Source: Branchiostoma belcheri (lineage: Eukaryota > Chordata > Leptocardii > Amphioxiformes > Branchiostomatidae). Taken from it: DNA of 64,000 bases. The notes under the pieces are model-generated. The model was not told where the DNA came from. It saw only the letters and a list, made by a program, of their open reading frames with translations, and ran no database searches. The first letter of the stretch is position 1; each line of letters opens with the position of its first letter. The position numbers and the translations under genes are program-made. The stretch is taken from NCBI RefSeq assembly GCF_001625305.1, contig NW_017804353.1, positions 1,717,326 to 1,781,325 of the forward strand, read 5' to 3'. Of the stretch, positions 1 through 11,141 are shown piece by piece.

Positions 1-1949
1 GACGCAAGCGCTTGATGAACCACTAAAAATTGTCCAGATGACAATTGTGGCACTTATATTCTGTAATTATAAACAAACCTAACATCAACACCGCATGTAG
101 CCAAGCTATATATGGTAGGAAATCACTCCGCTTTTCTTCCAAACATCCTGGCGTCAGTCTTTCTAATCAGGCCTGAACAAGCCCCGTGCGACTGTTCTGT
201 TCCAAATAGACTCTGGGGAACGTGAAGCGGAAAATTGAATCCCGAATCAATGAGCTGCTTGCTCTGCTGTTCTGTAACAGGCTTGGCGTCGGTAAGACAG
301 TGAAGTCCTTTTGTCAATTTCACAATCGTTAGTTTTATTACCTCTTCATTACCTACCCTACGTCTCCTGCATGCCTCAGATGGAAGATTTCCTCTTGGTG
401 TGATGTCCTACTTTCTTCTCAATAATAGTGCATCGCTTCGTTAACATATAGCAGATGTGGGCTGCGATTCGTCATACATAACAAACTAGATATTGATAGA
501 TCAGTTGCTATTTTGAGAGTTTTAACGTAAGATGTTCTCCCCCATGCAGCTGAGGCTGTCAAACCAAAGAGGACTTCAAACCGAACGTTCCTGTTTGCAA
601 AGACACGAAAGCGTCCTTCTTCTTCCCATTGAACTGGGCACATCAACGGATTAGGTGCTATCGGTGTCCATTAAACGACGTTGTGTTTTATCATTCAGTA
701 ATCCATCTCTAGATTAAAGCGTTCTAAAAGCCTCTGACCTAAAACTGTCAAAGAGCTGACTACACTAAATGCATGCATCAACAATCATTCAAAACAACGT
801 ACCACTGGTGCTCATCAAACGTATTTCTATTCTGTAGCTTATCATGGCACAGTTCCCCTAATTAGACATGCTATAGCCTCAAGAATATACTGTGAGCATC
901 TTTCAATGTACTGGACGATTCATATTTAGACTAAATTAGACATCAGAAATAGCCAACGTGCACTAGTTTTGTACAACTCTTACAAAAATAGGCACTGCAA
1001 AAATCAGTGCAGTGGTAAAACTGTTATCCTTAGGCAATATCATTTGTAGGGCAGCACTGTGTACTGTAAATCATTAGTATCGACAAAACTTCCTCCAGCT
1101 TTGTTTTTCAAACAAGACCATAATTGGCACACAAGACGGTGTTGTGAGGCTACGGTTGAACTGAGTAAATATCTTATCTCAAAGGAAAAAAATAAACAGA
1201 ATAAACGTCTTTTTGGGACTAATATGTCTTCTAGGTGAATTTGACTTTATCATGTTACATCTGAAAGCTACATTAACCTATTCTAGCCTGCCCCGTACGT
1301 AAGTAGGATTTGCAATGATGCATTATTAGCCATTCCGTCGTCTGCAGTATCGTGCTATAAGCTTTTAACAGATTAACCTTTCCACACGCCTGTCCATTAC
1401 CCAGATGTTAAGTAATGTTACAAAGATTACTCATGACACAATACTACAGAAGTGAACGAAAGACCATTAACCGCTGGTCATCTGCAATATCTAACAATTC
1501 AGGTGTTCTCAAGGGAAGAAAAAAGCTAAGAACATACTGTCGAATTCGTATGGGATCACACATGGCATATGGTTTTTTCTTTTTTAACCCTTAAATTAAA
1601 CATGGTGCTTTCTGTACAACAAAACCCGATGTACCAGTGAGGTCGTTCTGCTGAAGGTCTTCTAAAACCTTCACAAATTCTCCCGGAGGCAAGTGGTCTT
1701 ATCTATTCTTTCACATTCACCACAGTAATAACCTATCTCATCTCATCTGCCCGTTACCTATACTCAAAGGCAAATGAGTTGCCATGGACACCCCGTAGCT
1801 AAACGTAGATGACTGAAAGAATATGCATTTAAGCTGCACTTCATCGATTGGTAGGGTAATCTTCCGTAATTATCTAGCCAGATAAGGTTATCTTGGAAAA
1901 ATTGTAGCTTGCAATTTCCGGTATGGGCTTCTGGCAATAGATAACGACG
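1..1949. other. No recognisable gene
   Basis: AT-rich, non-repetitive DNA. Short open frames exist on both strands, for example a minus-strand stretch at 419-646 rich in aromatic residues. None has a convincing pair of splice sites or a recognisable domain. Probably intron or intergenic sequence. Confidence 0.6.
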
Positions 1950-2012
1950 TGAAAGTCATTTCCAAGGAGGCATGTTGATATTACAGATAATGTTGGCGAT
2001 GGTGAGTTATCT

Positions 2013-2318
2013 ACCCTAGGTTGGAAAACTTTATCATCTCGGAGAAACTTGCACCTGCTACAATCAATGTACAAGGCAGTCAACAATGAACTTCCAGACT
2101 ACATAGATAACTTCCAGATGGCTTTTGAATCCCACAGATACCCCACCAGACACAGCCAGAACCTATCTTTGAAACTGCCGCTTGTTCGCCTTGAATGTGG
2201 AAAGCGCAAATTCTCCTACAGAGGCCCTGCCCTCTGGAACAGGCTGCCAACTGCTATTAAGACCTGTCCGTCCATGTCCATTTTTAAAATGAAATGTAAG
2301 AATTGGCCTGACCTCTGA
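2013..2318 (+). pseudogene. C-terminal remnant of a non-LTR retrotransposon reverse transcriptase
   Basis: The frame reads LGWKTLSSRRNLHLL, then MYKAVNNELPDY, then RYPTRHSQNLSLKLPLVR, and then FSYRGPALWNRLPTAIK, stopping after PDL at 2318. The order LGW-x-L..RR..., MYK..N..P.Y, R..YPTRHS and SYRGP.LWN.LP is the typical end of the ORF2 polyprotein of CR1/L2/jockey-like LINEs, just after the reverse-transcriptase domain. An in-frame stop lies upstream at 1950 and the palm-domain catalytic motifs are absent. This is a 5'-truncated dead copy, as is usual after incomplete target-primed reverse transcription. The listed start has no initiator meaning (codon TTG at 2049). The family is clear; the exact clade is not resolved. 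Confidence 0.85.
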
Positions 2319-2647
2319 CCCCTCCATGCCAACATATAGGACTGGACAATGACAATGACTGGACTGGACAATGATGTATTTTTTGTTATTATTACTATTT
2401 ATTACTGTTATTGGTTAATTACTGTGTTTTCGTTATTATCATTGCCATTATAATTTATTTATTGTTTTCGTTATTATCATTGCCATTATAATTATTTATT
2501 GTATAATTTTTGTATGCTAATGTTATTATTTGTATGTGATTGTTGTATTGTGCTGTGTAATACAGGGCCCCATTGAAAAGCAGTGCCATCACTGAATTGG
2601 GTTACCCTGTATAAAAATGACGGAAAATAAAAATAAAATAAATAATG
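2013..2647 (+). mobile_element. 5'-truncated LINE (CR1/L2-like) with 3' UTR and A-rich tail
   Basis: The reverse-transcriptase tail is followed by a 330-bp AT-rich 3' UTR. The UTR contains an internal duplication (TTTTCGTTATTATCATTGCC at about 2428-2447 and 2465-2484). It then reads GGGCCCCATTGAAAAGCAG and GGGTTACCCTGTATAAAAAT, and ends in AAATAAAAATAAAATAAATAA. This GGCCCCATTG...TACCCTGTATAAA ending is familiar from LINE 3' ends in amphioxus and cnidarian genomes (recollection, not searched). No target-site duplication was identified. Confidence 0.75.
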
Positions 2648-2792
2648 AGCTACGGAATTTGGCCAGTCATCTTTGTGATGAGTCCATCGAACAGTTGACC
2701 AAAAACAAGCTACACTGCGCCTTCATCTACCAAGTTGGCAAGTAGTTGTATTGTCAACTAGTGTGTTACTCGTGCTTAAATTTGAAGCTATA

Positions 2793-3039
2793 TTAAAACC
2801 CTTGTCCTGCTGGCATTCCTGGCACAATATTTTTCAATAATTTCATGTCTTAATTAGATCATAGACCCCCAAATTTCTTTGCCCTGCAGTGGCATAGTTA
2901 CTTCCGCATTCGTTGCGTTTCGCTGCGGTGTGATGCGTTGCACGAGAAATACCCCCAAGTCGTACCTATACAGGGTGTAATATAGATGGTACTGTATGTG
3001 CCGCGCGACATATGTTGCGCACAGCAGGACAAGGGTTAA
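2793..3039. mobile_element. piggyBac-like miniature element (TTAA target)
   Basis: Perfect 16-bp inverted repeats, AACCCTTGTCCTGCTG at 2797-2812 and its reverse complement at 3022-3037, bound a 0.24-kb segment. The outer flanks are TTAA at both ends (2793-2796 and 3036-3039), and the ends begin with CCCTTG after the TTAA. That is the signature of piggyBac superfamily elements, which insert at TTAA. There are two extra A bases at the left end. No transposase is encoded, so this would be a non-autonomous copy. The 0.1-kb minus-strand ORF across it is incidental. Confidence 0.6.
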
Positions 3040-3339
3040 GAAAGATCTGCTGCCAGTGGAATAAATTATAGCTAAAGGCGAGTCCAATTTTGACTGTAGA
3101 TCAAATGCAAGTCCATCTGGTCTCCATGGCAACGAGCACAGAATGATGAAGGGTGATGGCGTCGTGAGATTAGCATTAGTAGGCTTACGATAAGACAGGT
3201 GGAACAAAGTGCTGAATCAGCACAGCATGAGGACGGCATTCCCGGGGGCATTAACCCTACGATTCGTGATAGAAGGGACGGCAGGTGGACGTTAATGCTT
3301 GCCAACTGAAAACTTCACACTCAGAACAAATACAGGACA

Positions 3340-3420
3340 GGACATTGCTCATTCCCACTTGAGTTAAGTGAGGAAAGTCGTGTAAAGTGCCTTTCCCAAG
3401 GTCACAAGACTAATTTACCC
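3340..3420 (-). mobile_element. Antisense SINE body fragment
   Basis: Read on the minus strand the segment gives GACCTTGGGAAAGGCACTTT, then ACACGACTTTCCTCACTTAA, then CTCAAGTGGGAATGAG. The same order (CCTTGG-AAAGGCA, TTTCCTC-CTC, CACTCAAGTG.AAATGAG) occurs on the plus strand at 37727-37785 downstream of a tRNA B-box. Both are pieces of one tRNA-derived SINE family. The tRNA-like head is missing here. Confidence 0.65.
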
Positions 3421-3429
3421 CACATTAAT

Positions 3430-4340
3430 TTACCACGCACGTTAATATTGATATATATATAACCTTGACGTTTTGCTGTCTTTATGCTGACAGTGTATCG
3501 TTGATGCGAGTTTAACACGATGTAGTGTGCCAACATTAATTTTCAGCCTGTTGGCTGCCACTGTTGAACACAATGTACGTGATGTATTTGCTCAAATATA
3601 TAAACCGTTGATACAAGTCTGAGTGAAGACGACCCCCAGAAACGGTTATGCAACATTTCGATTATCCAATAGACGCTGTAGGGGCTCCGCTATGATTAGG
3701 TAACATTGGATGCCCGCAAACTCTTCTGCTTAGTTTGCGTCAATATCATTCAGAGATCAAAGTAGTGATATTGGAGTCTAAGCGATCGTCTTGCTCTGTG
3801 AATAGTGTCTGCCCTAGAGGTAACTTTCTGAAGCCAATTCTGAGGTTAGAGAAAATCATCATTCACCTCAATATTTCTACCATTAAAATGCTATACTGAA
3901 ATGAGAAATGGTGGGTACAGCCTTTACAAAGTTAGAGGAATAGTCACACAATGATGTCGTCAGGCACTAAAGATATGCACTGGTACAGACTAGTTCTATC
4001 CTTGAAGTGAAATAGAATAAGTCGTATGGAATGATGCATTCTGCATCAAAGTGCTTTAACCAAATCTTTGACATAGGTATGGAGATGTAACCAGTCTTTC
4101 GATGTAGAATATACTTGCCCTCTAAGCTTGGGACCTGTTTTACCGGGCGATTGGTACAGATACGGATACCATACGTAGAGAAAATCAATAGCACAATCAC
4201 GGTAAAGATTGGATGTGGCGTTCACTCGTGCGCTCGCGTGATGAACAGGATGGATAACTGACAGTATCATACAAAATTCAACAATGAACAGCCGGAATTC
4301 ATCACATTGTCAACGCGGACACACTAACCCATATTCCAAA
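3430..4340. other. No recognisable gene
   Basis: Non-repetitive AT-rich sequence with only short overlapping open frames. No splice-supported exon, RNA gene or mobile-element end was seen. Confidence 0.55.
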
Positions 4341-4358
4341 AGACTAACAAACGACAGT

Positions 4359-4402
4359 CTAGGTTAGGGTCTAGGTTAGGTTCTAACCCTAACCCTAGCC
4401 AG
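4359..4402. repeat. Telomere-like (TTAGGG/CCCTAA) inverted cluster
   Basis: Two degenerate GGTTAGGG/TCTAGGTTAG units are followed directly by CTAACCCTAACCCTAGCC. TTAGGG-type repeats therefore stand in inverted orientation within 44 bp. TTAGGG is the usual metazoan telomere motif. The same CCTAACCCTAACCC core is found inside the dispersed foldback repeats of this window, so this may be a decayed relative of that family and not a relic of a chromosome end. Confidence 0.6.
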
Positions 4403-4553
4403 TCTTTGGGCATGAGTGTTAGGGTAAGGCTTAGTCTTTTGTGGGGAATATTTTTAAAAGGATGTCCCTTAGACATCATATACCAGATGTTTTCCCATAA
4501 ACCATCTAAATACATCTTATGGCTTCAAAATTTAAAGCGGCCACCTCTCCTAC

Positions 4554-4666
4554 CTGTCTTTCTTACGACTCGCCTCCTCGTTGATGCTGTAGCGGCGTCT
4601 GGGGGCGGGCGGCGGCTTGCTCACCGGCGTCGCGCTCCACGTTCCCAGTCTCCGACGGGGAAACAT
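4554..4666 (-). CDS. Candidate alternative first coding exon A, product unknown
   Basis: On the minus strand an ATG at 4666 opens 37 codons (MFPRRRLGTW..., then PRRRYSINEEASRKKD) plus two bases AG. The sequence then meets a splice donor: GACAG|GTAGGAG, with the GT at 4553-4552. The exon is GC-rich in an AT-rich surrounding, and its peptide is basic and proline-rich with a plausible phospho-site region around YSINEEAS. Exons B (46.4 kb) and C (17.8 kb) on the same strand also start with ATG and break in phase 2 after AG. All three could therefore splice to the same downstream exon, as in genes with several promoters. No domain is recognised. An overlapping 151-codon plus-strand frame at 4406-4861 lacks such support and is treated as a shadow. 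Confidence 0.5.
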
Positions 4667-5100
4667 GCTTCTCAGCTTCCTGCCAGTTCCTCGTGGCAAC
4701 CAGGAATGATCCTTGGTCCCGCCTGGCTCCCCTTAATGCTAGCTACGCCAGGCGCAAAGACAATCGTCGGTCCTATCAAAACGCCGGGCATACGTAATGA
4801 GACCCTTATTATGATGAGCCCTTTGCTACGTACCGGACATCGTGGTGGCACGGCGTGCTAAGTCGTGAGTTCTCAACTCTGCAAGAGCCGATTTCCCGGC
4901 GACAGCACTCGGAAAACGAGGTCGCCCACAGTAAGAGGAGAGAGTAATTAGCGCCTGCTGTGCGTCCTTTCGACACCGCGCTATTTACTACCACGCTAAT
5001 GTGCCGAACCGTGCGCACGTGTTTGCCGTACAGTCCAGCCGGGTCTCTACGACTGAGATCCTGTTGTTTACAGTCCTTATTTGTCCATCCTGCCATCCTG
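4667..5100 (-). promoter_or_regulatory. GC-rich region upstream of exon A
   Basis: About 430 bp rich in CpG lie directly upstream of the exon A start codon on the minus strand. They would carry its 5' UTR and promoter. No TATA box is obvious. The role is inferred from position and composition only. Confidence 0.3.
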
Positions 5101-6050
5101 TATCGAGGGTGACTACAATGAAATGTCCTAGTTTTGAAGATGGCCCAAGAATCAGTCCATCGACCTAAACTGAAATATCCTACATTCAGGGATAAGTGAG
5201 GGTAGGCGCATGCGTGCAGTCTGTGAACAGAGACGTTTTCATATCAATAAGAGAATGTAATCTTATGCCTCTCAACTAATGGTTTCTAATCGACGTTCAA
5301 ACATAAACATAGCCCCTAGAATCCCAGTGGAAGAAACCGAGCAAGGGAACTGAAGATCCATGATAGGCCATTATAGCATAGACGCAGCTGGGGTTGGCAA
5401 GTACAAAGTGAAAGAGGAATGGAACAATCCGAAGGACTAGTAACACAGAATTGCGTTGTTATAGGTTTCATACAGTGTTTATACTATACAGTGTAATGTA
5501 TAACTTTTATGACTCCAGTAAGACTAGGGTATTCCCTAATGGAGATCTGTCTGATAAACATTAATAAATTGCATATATAAAATACTATTATTATGGTGAA
5601 TAGTACACACATGCCGAAGTGCTACGTGCTAAGGCGAAGCGTATTGTCTGGTTCACATGTAGTTCAAAGTGAGGTCTGCAGACCAATGTCACACTAGTTT
5701 TTCTTTCCTCCCACTCATTTAACACATTCAGACGGGCACTGCTACTGAAACACATGTGAATGTAAACATTGTGTACAAAAACAGCAGGAGAATTGGTAAT
5801 ACAAGCTTTTACTATAACAATGGTACATAGGAAACCGGCTGACATTGTCTAGGTGAGGGCACTAACGGTAATAAAACACTGCAGGCTCCAATATTTACTG
5901 TAATGATTTCAGCAGCCACGCGATCTCTAAAAGGTACAGTCATTAATTGATCCAGAGAATCTAAATTGAAATAGATGTAGTTGTTTGGCTGGCACAGTAG
6001 TTAACGGATACTGACTGGGGGTAGAGCGATTCTAGCGATTTGGTCCACTA
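5101..6050. other. No recognisable gene
   Basis: Ordinary AT-rich sequence. Nothing beyond short frames was seen. Confidence 0.5.
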
Positions 6051-6051
6051 C

Positions 6052-6310
6052 ACGCCGGGACGGTTCGTTAACAACCATAGACGGTGTACCATTCTTCAGC
6101 ACATGTTAAAAGCAATATAACAAAGAAGGATAAACAATTTGTGATTTGACGCGTGCCATAATGCCATAAACGGTAGTGTAAATGCTGGGACGGTCCGTTA
6201 ACAACCTTAGACGGTGCAACAGCATTGTTGAAAGGCAATGACAAATCGGAGAATGAGAATGGTAATTGTGATCTTACATGTGCGACAGTATCACACGTTG
6301 GCGTAAATGC
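6052..6310. repeat. Two-copy tandem duplication, about 130 bp
   Basis: GGGACGGTTCGTTAACAACC followed by ATAGACGGTG at about 6057 recurs as GGGACGGTCCGTTAACAACC followed by TTAGACGGTG at about 6188. Downstream the copies share AGCA..GTT, AAAGCAAT/AAAGGCAAT, AATTTGTGATTTGACGCGTG against AATTGTGATCTTACATGTG, and GTGTAAATG/GCGTAAATG. The copies are diverged, so the duplication is old. Confidence 0.7.
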
Positions 6311-6746
6311 GTTTTACAACAGAAAAAATTAAGCAACAATTATTTCAGCACCAAGGGCATAGCCAGTATCAGGCCTTCCGGTATTGCGTAACGACTGTAA
6401 AGCAGCAGGTTTTCTATCAACTATTCCAGCACCGATTTCAAGTAAAGGTCACGAGTACAATTCCCCATAAATCCCCCTGCTGCTACACTTAAGTTATTAA
6501 TAGTCCAGGACACGAGCGAGAACGTGACGACGCATTTAAACAACAGAACGGCTGCCCTACATGTTAACGAAAATCCAATACCAATGTCATCACAATTATC
6601 TCTTCCAAGTAGATCCCTATGTGACATGAGATACAACCTATAAAACATGGCACCTTTGTTGAAGGAATAACAAAGGGATTCAGTCATTGTATTCAACCAC
6701 ACTTTCAGGACCATGGACAGGTGCTATTGTATTCAGACTAATGCTT

Positions 6747-6990
6747 TATCCAGAACCATGCTCAGACACGATTCTGGATGCACGTGGCACGGTTCTGGAT
6801 AGTCCACGCGTATCCAAAACCATGCTTTGTCCCAGACCATGCTCAGACACGGTACTGGATATTCCACGCGTATCCAGAACCATGCATATGGTGAAATCTA
6901 CGTTCTTGGGTGCACAATTCAGAACCGTGGCTGATCCTAACGCTAACCATTCGGGCTTACGACTAGATAGGCACGGTTCTGGATACAATA
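6747..6990. repeat. Foldback repeat cluster (TATCCAGAACC / GGTTCTGGATA family)
   Basis: TATCCAGAACCATGC and its reverse complement CACGGTTCTGGATA alternate several times. They are joined by ATTCCACGCGTATCC-type spacers, a TCTACGTTCTTGG module and a CTAACGCTAACCATTCGGGC core. The cluster ends with GGCACGGTTCTGGATACAATA at 6970-6990. The same modules recur at six other loci in the window. Confidence 0.75.
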
Positions 6991-7250
6991 AGTGCCATCC
7001 GGCCTTCCGCACCAGGAAGCCAGGCTGTAATAGCGTTAAATATAGCAATGCATTATCATCAACACATTAGCAGTTGGTATAACCAAAATAGACATTTCCG
7101 CCATTGATAGGCAAGGGTCCGGCAACTTTCCCTAAAAAGGACTGGCCTAATTGCAGCGCGCATACGTGAAGTGTCTGTTTTGGTACATGCATGGCGAGTC
7201 TGAGCAGTTTATCCAGGAAACGCTTGTCAGAGCGCGCGTGTCGAACGGAA

Positions 7251-7590
7251 CTTCGCATTTCACAACTCGCGCCTAAACGTTTCCGTATTAAGTTATTATT
7301 AGTAACATGAGTGGAGCAGACCATGTATATAAGGAGTCCTCTCTTCCACCTCATTAACTAACCTCCTAGTCGGTAATCAAAATTTATTTGTTATAGTAAA
7401 ACAGTTGGGACAACTTCGCATTTCACGATTCACTCCTAGTTGTTTCCGTATCAATTTATTATTGGTAACATGAGTGGAGCTGGCCACGAACCTAAGGCGT
7501 CCTCATTTCACCTCACTAACTAACAGAAACTTAATTTCTTACGATCAACGCAATTGGGAAAACTTCGCGTGCGTAAAATAATAACTCGAC
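7251..7590. repeat. Tandem duplication, period about 164 bp
   Basis: CTTCGCATTTCAC...CGTTTCCGTATTAAGTTATT...TAACATGAGTGGAGCAG at 7251-7362 is repeated at 7414-7524 as CTTCGCATTTCAC...TGTTTCCGTATCAATTTATT...TAACATGAGTGGAGCTG. Both copies end in CACCTCA.TAACTAAC. A third partial copy begins with AACTTCGCGTGCG near 7559. The first copy contains TATATAAGGAG. Confidence 0.75.
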
Positions 7591-7795
7591 TTCAGGTTAG
7601 GTAAATCAGTGCCTACGGGGCCACGTAAACAATGCACTAAATCTTCATAATAAAATAAACTTCAACTTGTACCAGAGCTGATTCTATTGACTTTGGCGGT
7701 TTCAGAAACGTTTGATCAAGTTATCCACGAACGTAATTAAATGTTCTTTGTCAGGTTTCATTTATGTAAGACATATATTTGTTTTATATAATTCA
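7558..7795. repeat. Dispersed direct duplicate, copy 1
   Basis: Contains AATAAACTTCAACTTGTACC followed by AGAGCTGATTCTATTGACTTTGGC, then AACGTTTGATCAAGTTATC and GTCAGGTTTCATTTATG. The segment matches 8905-9145 base for base over long stretches, about 1.35 kb away in the same orientation. Confidence 0.75.
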
Positions 7796-8904
7796 GACTG
7801 ATCGCATGCTTGACTGAATCCCTCCATGTATAGACGGGCAGGGACACATCACATGGGAAATTATGAGTGTTTTTCTTCATTACTGCTTCTGTCGACAGGA
7901 GCTCCGGAGAGTTCCCTTGATTGTGTGTACTTCTGTGTACAGGGTGCCACACTTACCGAGTATGAATCTGAACATCTTTCTTGATTGTCTGTAGATAGTT
8001 TGTGTTGACCATACACACACGTGTTGTTAATACAATGCACACATAGTACACTGTGTATAAAGAGTCTTCTTAGCAGTTCGAGGTTATAGAGATCTACAGT
8101 TGTCAACCGTCTTACATAAGAGACTTTAGCCGCGCTGTGGTTATTCTATCCAGTCCTTTTAGTTTCCCAAGCCCATTGAAAGGTCATTTCAAAATAGACT
8201 ACTTCTGTATGTCTACTTAAGCTAATGTATGGCTTTGGACACCCAAGAGCTTAACAGATGCTGACTCCCGTCTCTAATGGAGCCACTTTTAACAAGGTTA
8301 GACATTTAAGATGCGTTATATAAGGAGCAAATATTAATTTTAGACTTAAACGAACATATACACGGCCAATGTTACCATATAGCCTTGTGCCAATAGATTT
8401 TACCTGCTAAAACGGTTGTTTTACATAACACATAGCTTTGGAACTATTTCGTGTCCTCCGACAACCTCAATTTTTGTTGGAAATCCTACCAACAGTTACT
8501 GAAATTGAAGCCAATGTGGCCGCGCCAGCTGGAGCGCAATAGACATTTGGGTCTCTGCCAACAAACTTAAGTCACGCTTTCACGTTTACGTGAAACATTA
8601 AGCTAGATGTGTTGTTAACCAAAAATAAGCGGACGGTTGACATTACCCATGTAAGTACATACGGATTAATGGAAAGGTAAAGAAGCGAAATTAAGGCCAA
8701 TATACGACCGGCGGCAATATCTGGCATTACCGAGAAAAAGAGCAATCTAAGCAAGAACAATATACTTCTAATACCACATGTTAAACAAACGTTAGCATGT
8801 TGGCAAAATTGGTGCTGTTGTACATGAGCCATGAAAGATTCATGATGTCTTTGAACAACATAAAGCGAGATACGCATAGAAACTTATAATCAACGTGGCA
8901 TGCA
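7796..8904. other. Spacer between the two duplicates, no gene
   Basis: Short frames only. A minus-strand donor-like CTCG|GTAAGTGT at about 7950 follows a 32-nt stretch with an acceptor-like AG, but that is too little to call an exon. Confidence 0.45.
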
Positions 8905-9145
8905 GAATTGAGAAATCTTCGCCCGACGTATAAGTGATAAGTTGCAATTAACTTCAGCATCAAGTAAAATAGGGCCTGCAGGGGCACAAAAACCTTACAA
9001 TTAATCTTCATGGTACAATAAACTTCAACTTGTACCAGAGTTGATTTCATTGGCTTTGGCAGTCATTGAAATGTTTGATTAAGTTATCTATCAATGTAAT
9101 TATATTTAGAATCGTCAGGTTCCATTTATGCTTCATATATGATAG
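8905..9145. repeat. Dispersed direct duplicate, copy 2
   Basis: AATAAACTTCAACTTGTACC followed by AGAGTTGATTTCATTGGCTTTGGC, then AATGTTTGATTAAGTTATC and GTCAGGTTCCATTTATG. This is the partner of 7558-7795. Confidence 0.75.
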
Positions 9146-9973
9146 ATATCTTAGACGTGCGCCGAATCATTGTATAACTACTACCTCTGGCCTCGTGCAC
9201 TTCAAATAACCCCTTATGTTATGCAAAGGAGGTACCATATTTAACAGCCTAAATCGTACTAATGCCATTTATACAAAAATAGACCAAACCACTTGGAAAC
9301 ACCGCCCGCAGCACTATATGTCTGACTAGACGTACACGCACGCTTGAAGAAGTGGCATCACATTAGTGCTGAGTAAAGATTACTCCGGCAAAGCCACTAC
9401 AGCTCCCCTTGTGAACATAAATATCTGTCCGAAATGTCAGGTTATTAATGCCGCACTTGTTCCTACCACGAACAAAAGCTTACAGTCCTTTTAGGTTTCG
9501 TAGTTTTATCTACATCTTATATCCCTACAATGTGGTATAATAGAGGCAATTAGACGTGAAACAAGCGGCACCTGATCCCAGGCACAGGTACGTTTATATA
9601 ACAGCAGGAAGGAGGTTGCCTGCCTTTGTCCTTGTGCATGTTTCGCCGCAGACAGATACATATATATATTCTGGCTTATAGGGAATCACGTCTCTGTAGT
9701 ATTTTGTCACCCAATATGGTAAAGATTAGAGATTCCTAGGCCTAGCCAGGAAATTAACAGAAATGGTTGTGCCCTTTTTCCTTCTATACATCGAATTGCT
9801 CAACCCTCATCACACACCTCTATTAAGCTTTCGTAAATGAAGGTTAGCAACTCATGTTCACTTTCAGTGCCGTTCTCACTGAATTCTCTGACAATACAGC
9901 GCATCTACGTTGATAAAATGTTTCACCGGCATAGTGAGGGCATCACTTGATGGCACATACAACGCATGCTTTT

Positions 9974-9987
9974 GCTCCATCTAGTGA
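9974..9987. promoter_or_regulatory. Weak CTCF-like motif GCTCCATCTAGTGA
   Basis: Partial match to the GCGCC[A/C][C/T]CTAG[T/C]GG pattern bound by CTCF-type zinc-finger proteins. It is a single site and its function is untested. Confidence 0.2.
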
Positions 9988-10205
9988 GTAAAATGCAAAC
10001 TGCAGTGTGATGACTGCCTCTGTGTGAACCAGCTAACTAAATACAACAGTACTATGAGCAAGGTTGACCAGGGCGCGCTCTCACATTTCGGAAAAACAAA
10101 TGGTCCTACAGAGAGGTCACCACAAAAAGCCCTTCCATGACGTATCGACTAGTGCACAGAAGGTTGGCGTTGTTGAGATATTCAGATGTCCTGCATTAGC
10201 TAACA

Positions 10206-10219
10206 GCGCCATCTAGCGA
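10206..10219. promoter_or_regulatory. CTCF-like motif GCGCCATCTAGCGA
   Basis: This 14-mer occurs identically at 60524-60537. It resembles the CTCF core (GCGCC..CTAG.GG). Other repeated elements could also carry it. Binding is inferred only. Confidence 0.3.
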
Positions 10220-11141
10220 ATAGAAACGTTTTCGACAGGATCGCTGCAGAAGACTTATTGATGGGAAAGCAAAGGACCTCATCATCAGCCATCAAATGTT
10301 TAAGTAATCCTAAAATCTATATGGATACATATAACAACTGAACAGCAATGGCAAAAAAATGGGCAGTAAAATTTATGACCACATTTATATATAAGATGTT
10401 ACTTTACGACCGGAAGAGCCGGATAAAATGGCATGCAATGATTTAAAGCATCGTACATTCTTCCTTTGTTCTTCTGTTTGCGTCCATTACTTTACCGCAA
10501 ACGTAAGAAAAAATGAAACATAAAACACATAAAAGTGAGCTTGAATTACTTCCTACTACCCCGATAATAAGATCAATCATCCCAAATATTACTGTCCACC
10601 CTTCGTGTACTGGTTTTGCAATAGCCATAATACATTGCCTAAGAGATTTCATCCACAGCGTTGTATCATGTAGTCGTTGCATGCTAATCGCGTTACTGCT
10701 TAGTTCCTAAGCTTCCCGCTAGTTGGCGTTTTAAGCACGACTATGTAAATCAACCCTTTCATAATGTTTTGCATCCCCAAACAGCCTCTATTCATCCAAC
10801 CAAAGACAAGAAAGCAGCCGCTAAACAAGAAAAGACCTAGACATTTCAACTCCATTCCATCTATGCCTCGGGCGATACCGGTCTGCTAAATATCCCCTAT
10901 AAATCAGCAGCATTATTAGACAGTCCGATCCGCAGGCACAAACATCTTACGGCTAATGGATCACCGCTGGCCGCTCTAATGGTGCGAAAAAAATGTGGCG
11001 CCCGTGGCTACGGATCTGCTGCCCACATTTGCCGGTAATAACGAGCAGGGCGTGATGACGGCGTGTTGTCATACGCCGCGCAGCAGAGGCATTATTACAG
11101 CACTACGGGAAACCGGCTTGTAGCGTGATGGATGAGTCCGT

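Larger units (their letters stand above)
9146..11141. other. No clear gene; GC-rich conserved-looking block near 10.93-11.10 kb
   Basis: Mostly AT-rich with short frames. At about 10930-11100 a GC-rich patch has GTGGCGCCCGTGGC and CATACGCCGCGCAGCAG. On the minus strand it holds a 39-codon ATG frame (MTTRRHHALLVITG...) that stops just before a GTAAGATG donor-like site. It could be a first exon, a regulatory element or chance. Confidence 0.35.

Noticed and set aside
2854-3207. 117-codon minus-strand frame
   Set aside because: Spans the end of the piggyBac-like element and flanking DNA. No motif.
4406-4861. 151-codon plus-strand frame, one of the longest in the window
   Set aside because: It crosses the telomere-like repeat side and the minus-strand exon A. 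Composition is biased by GC content and there is no domain, so it is taken as a shadow.
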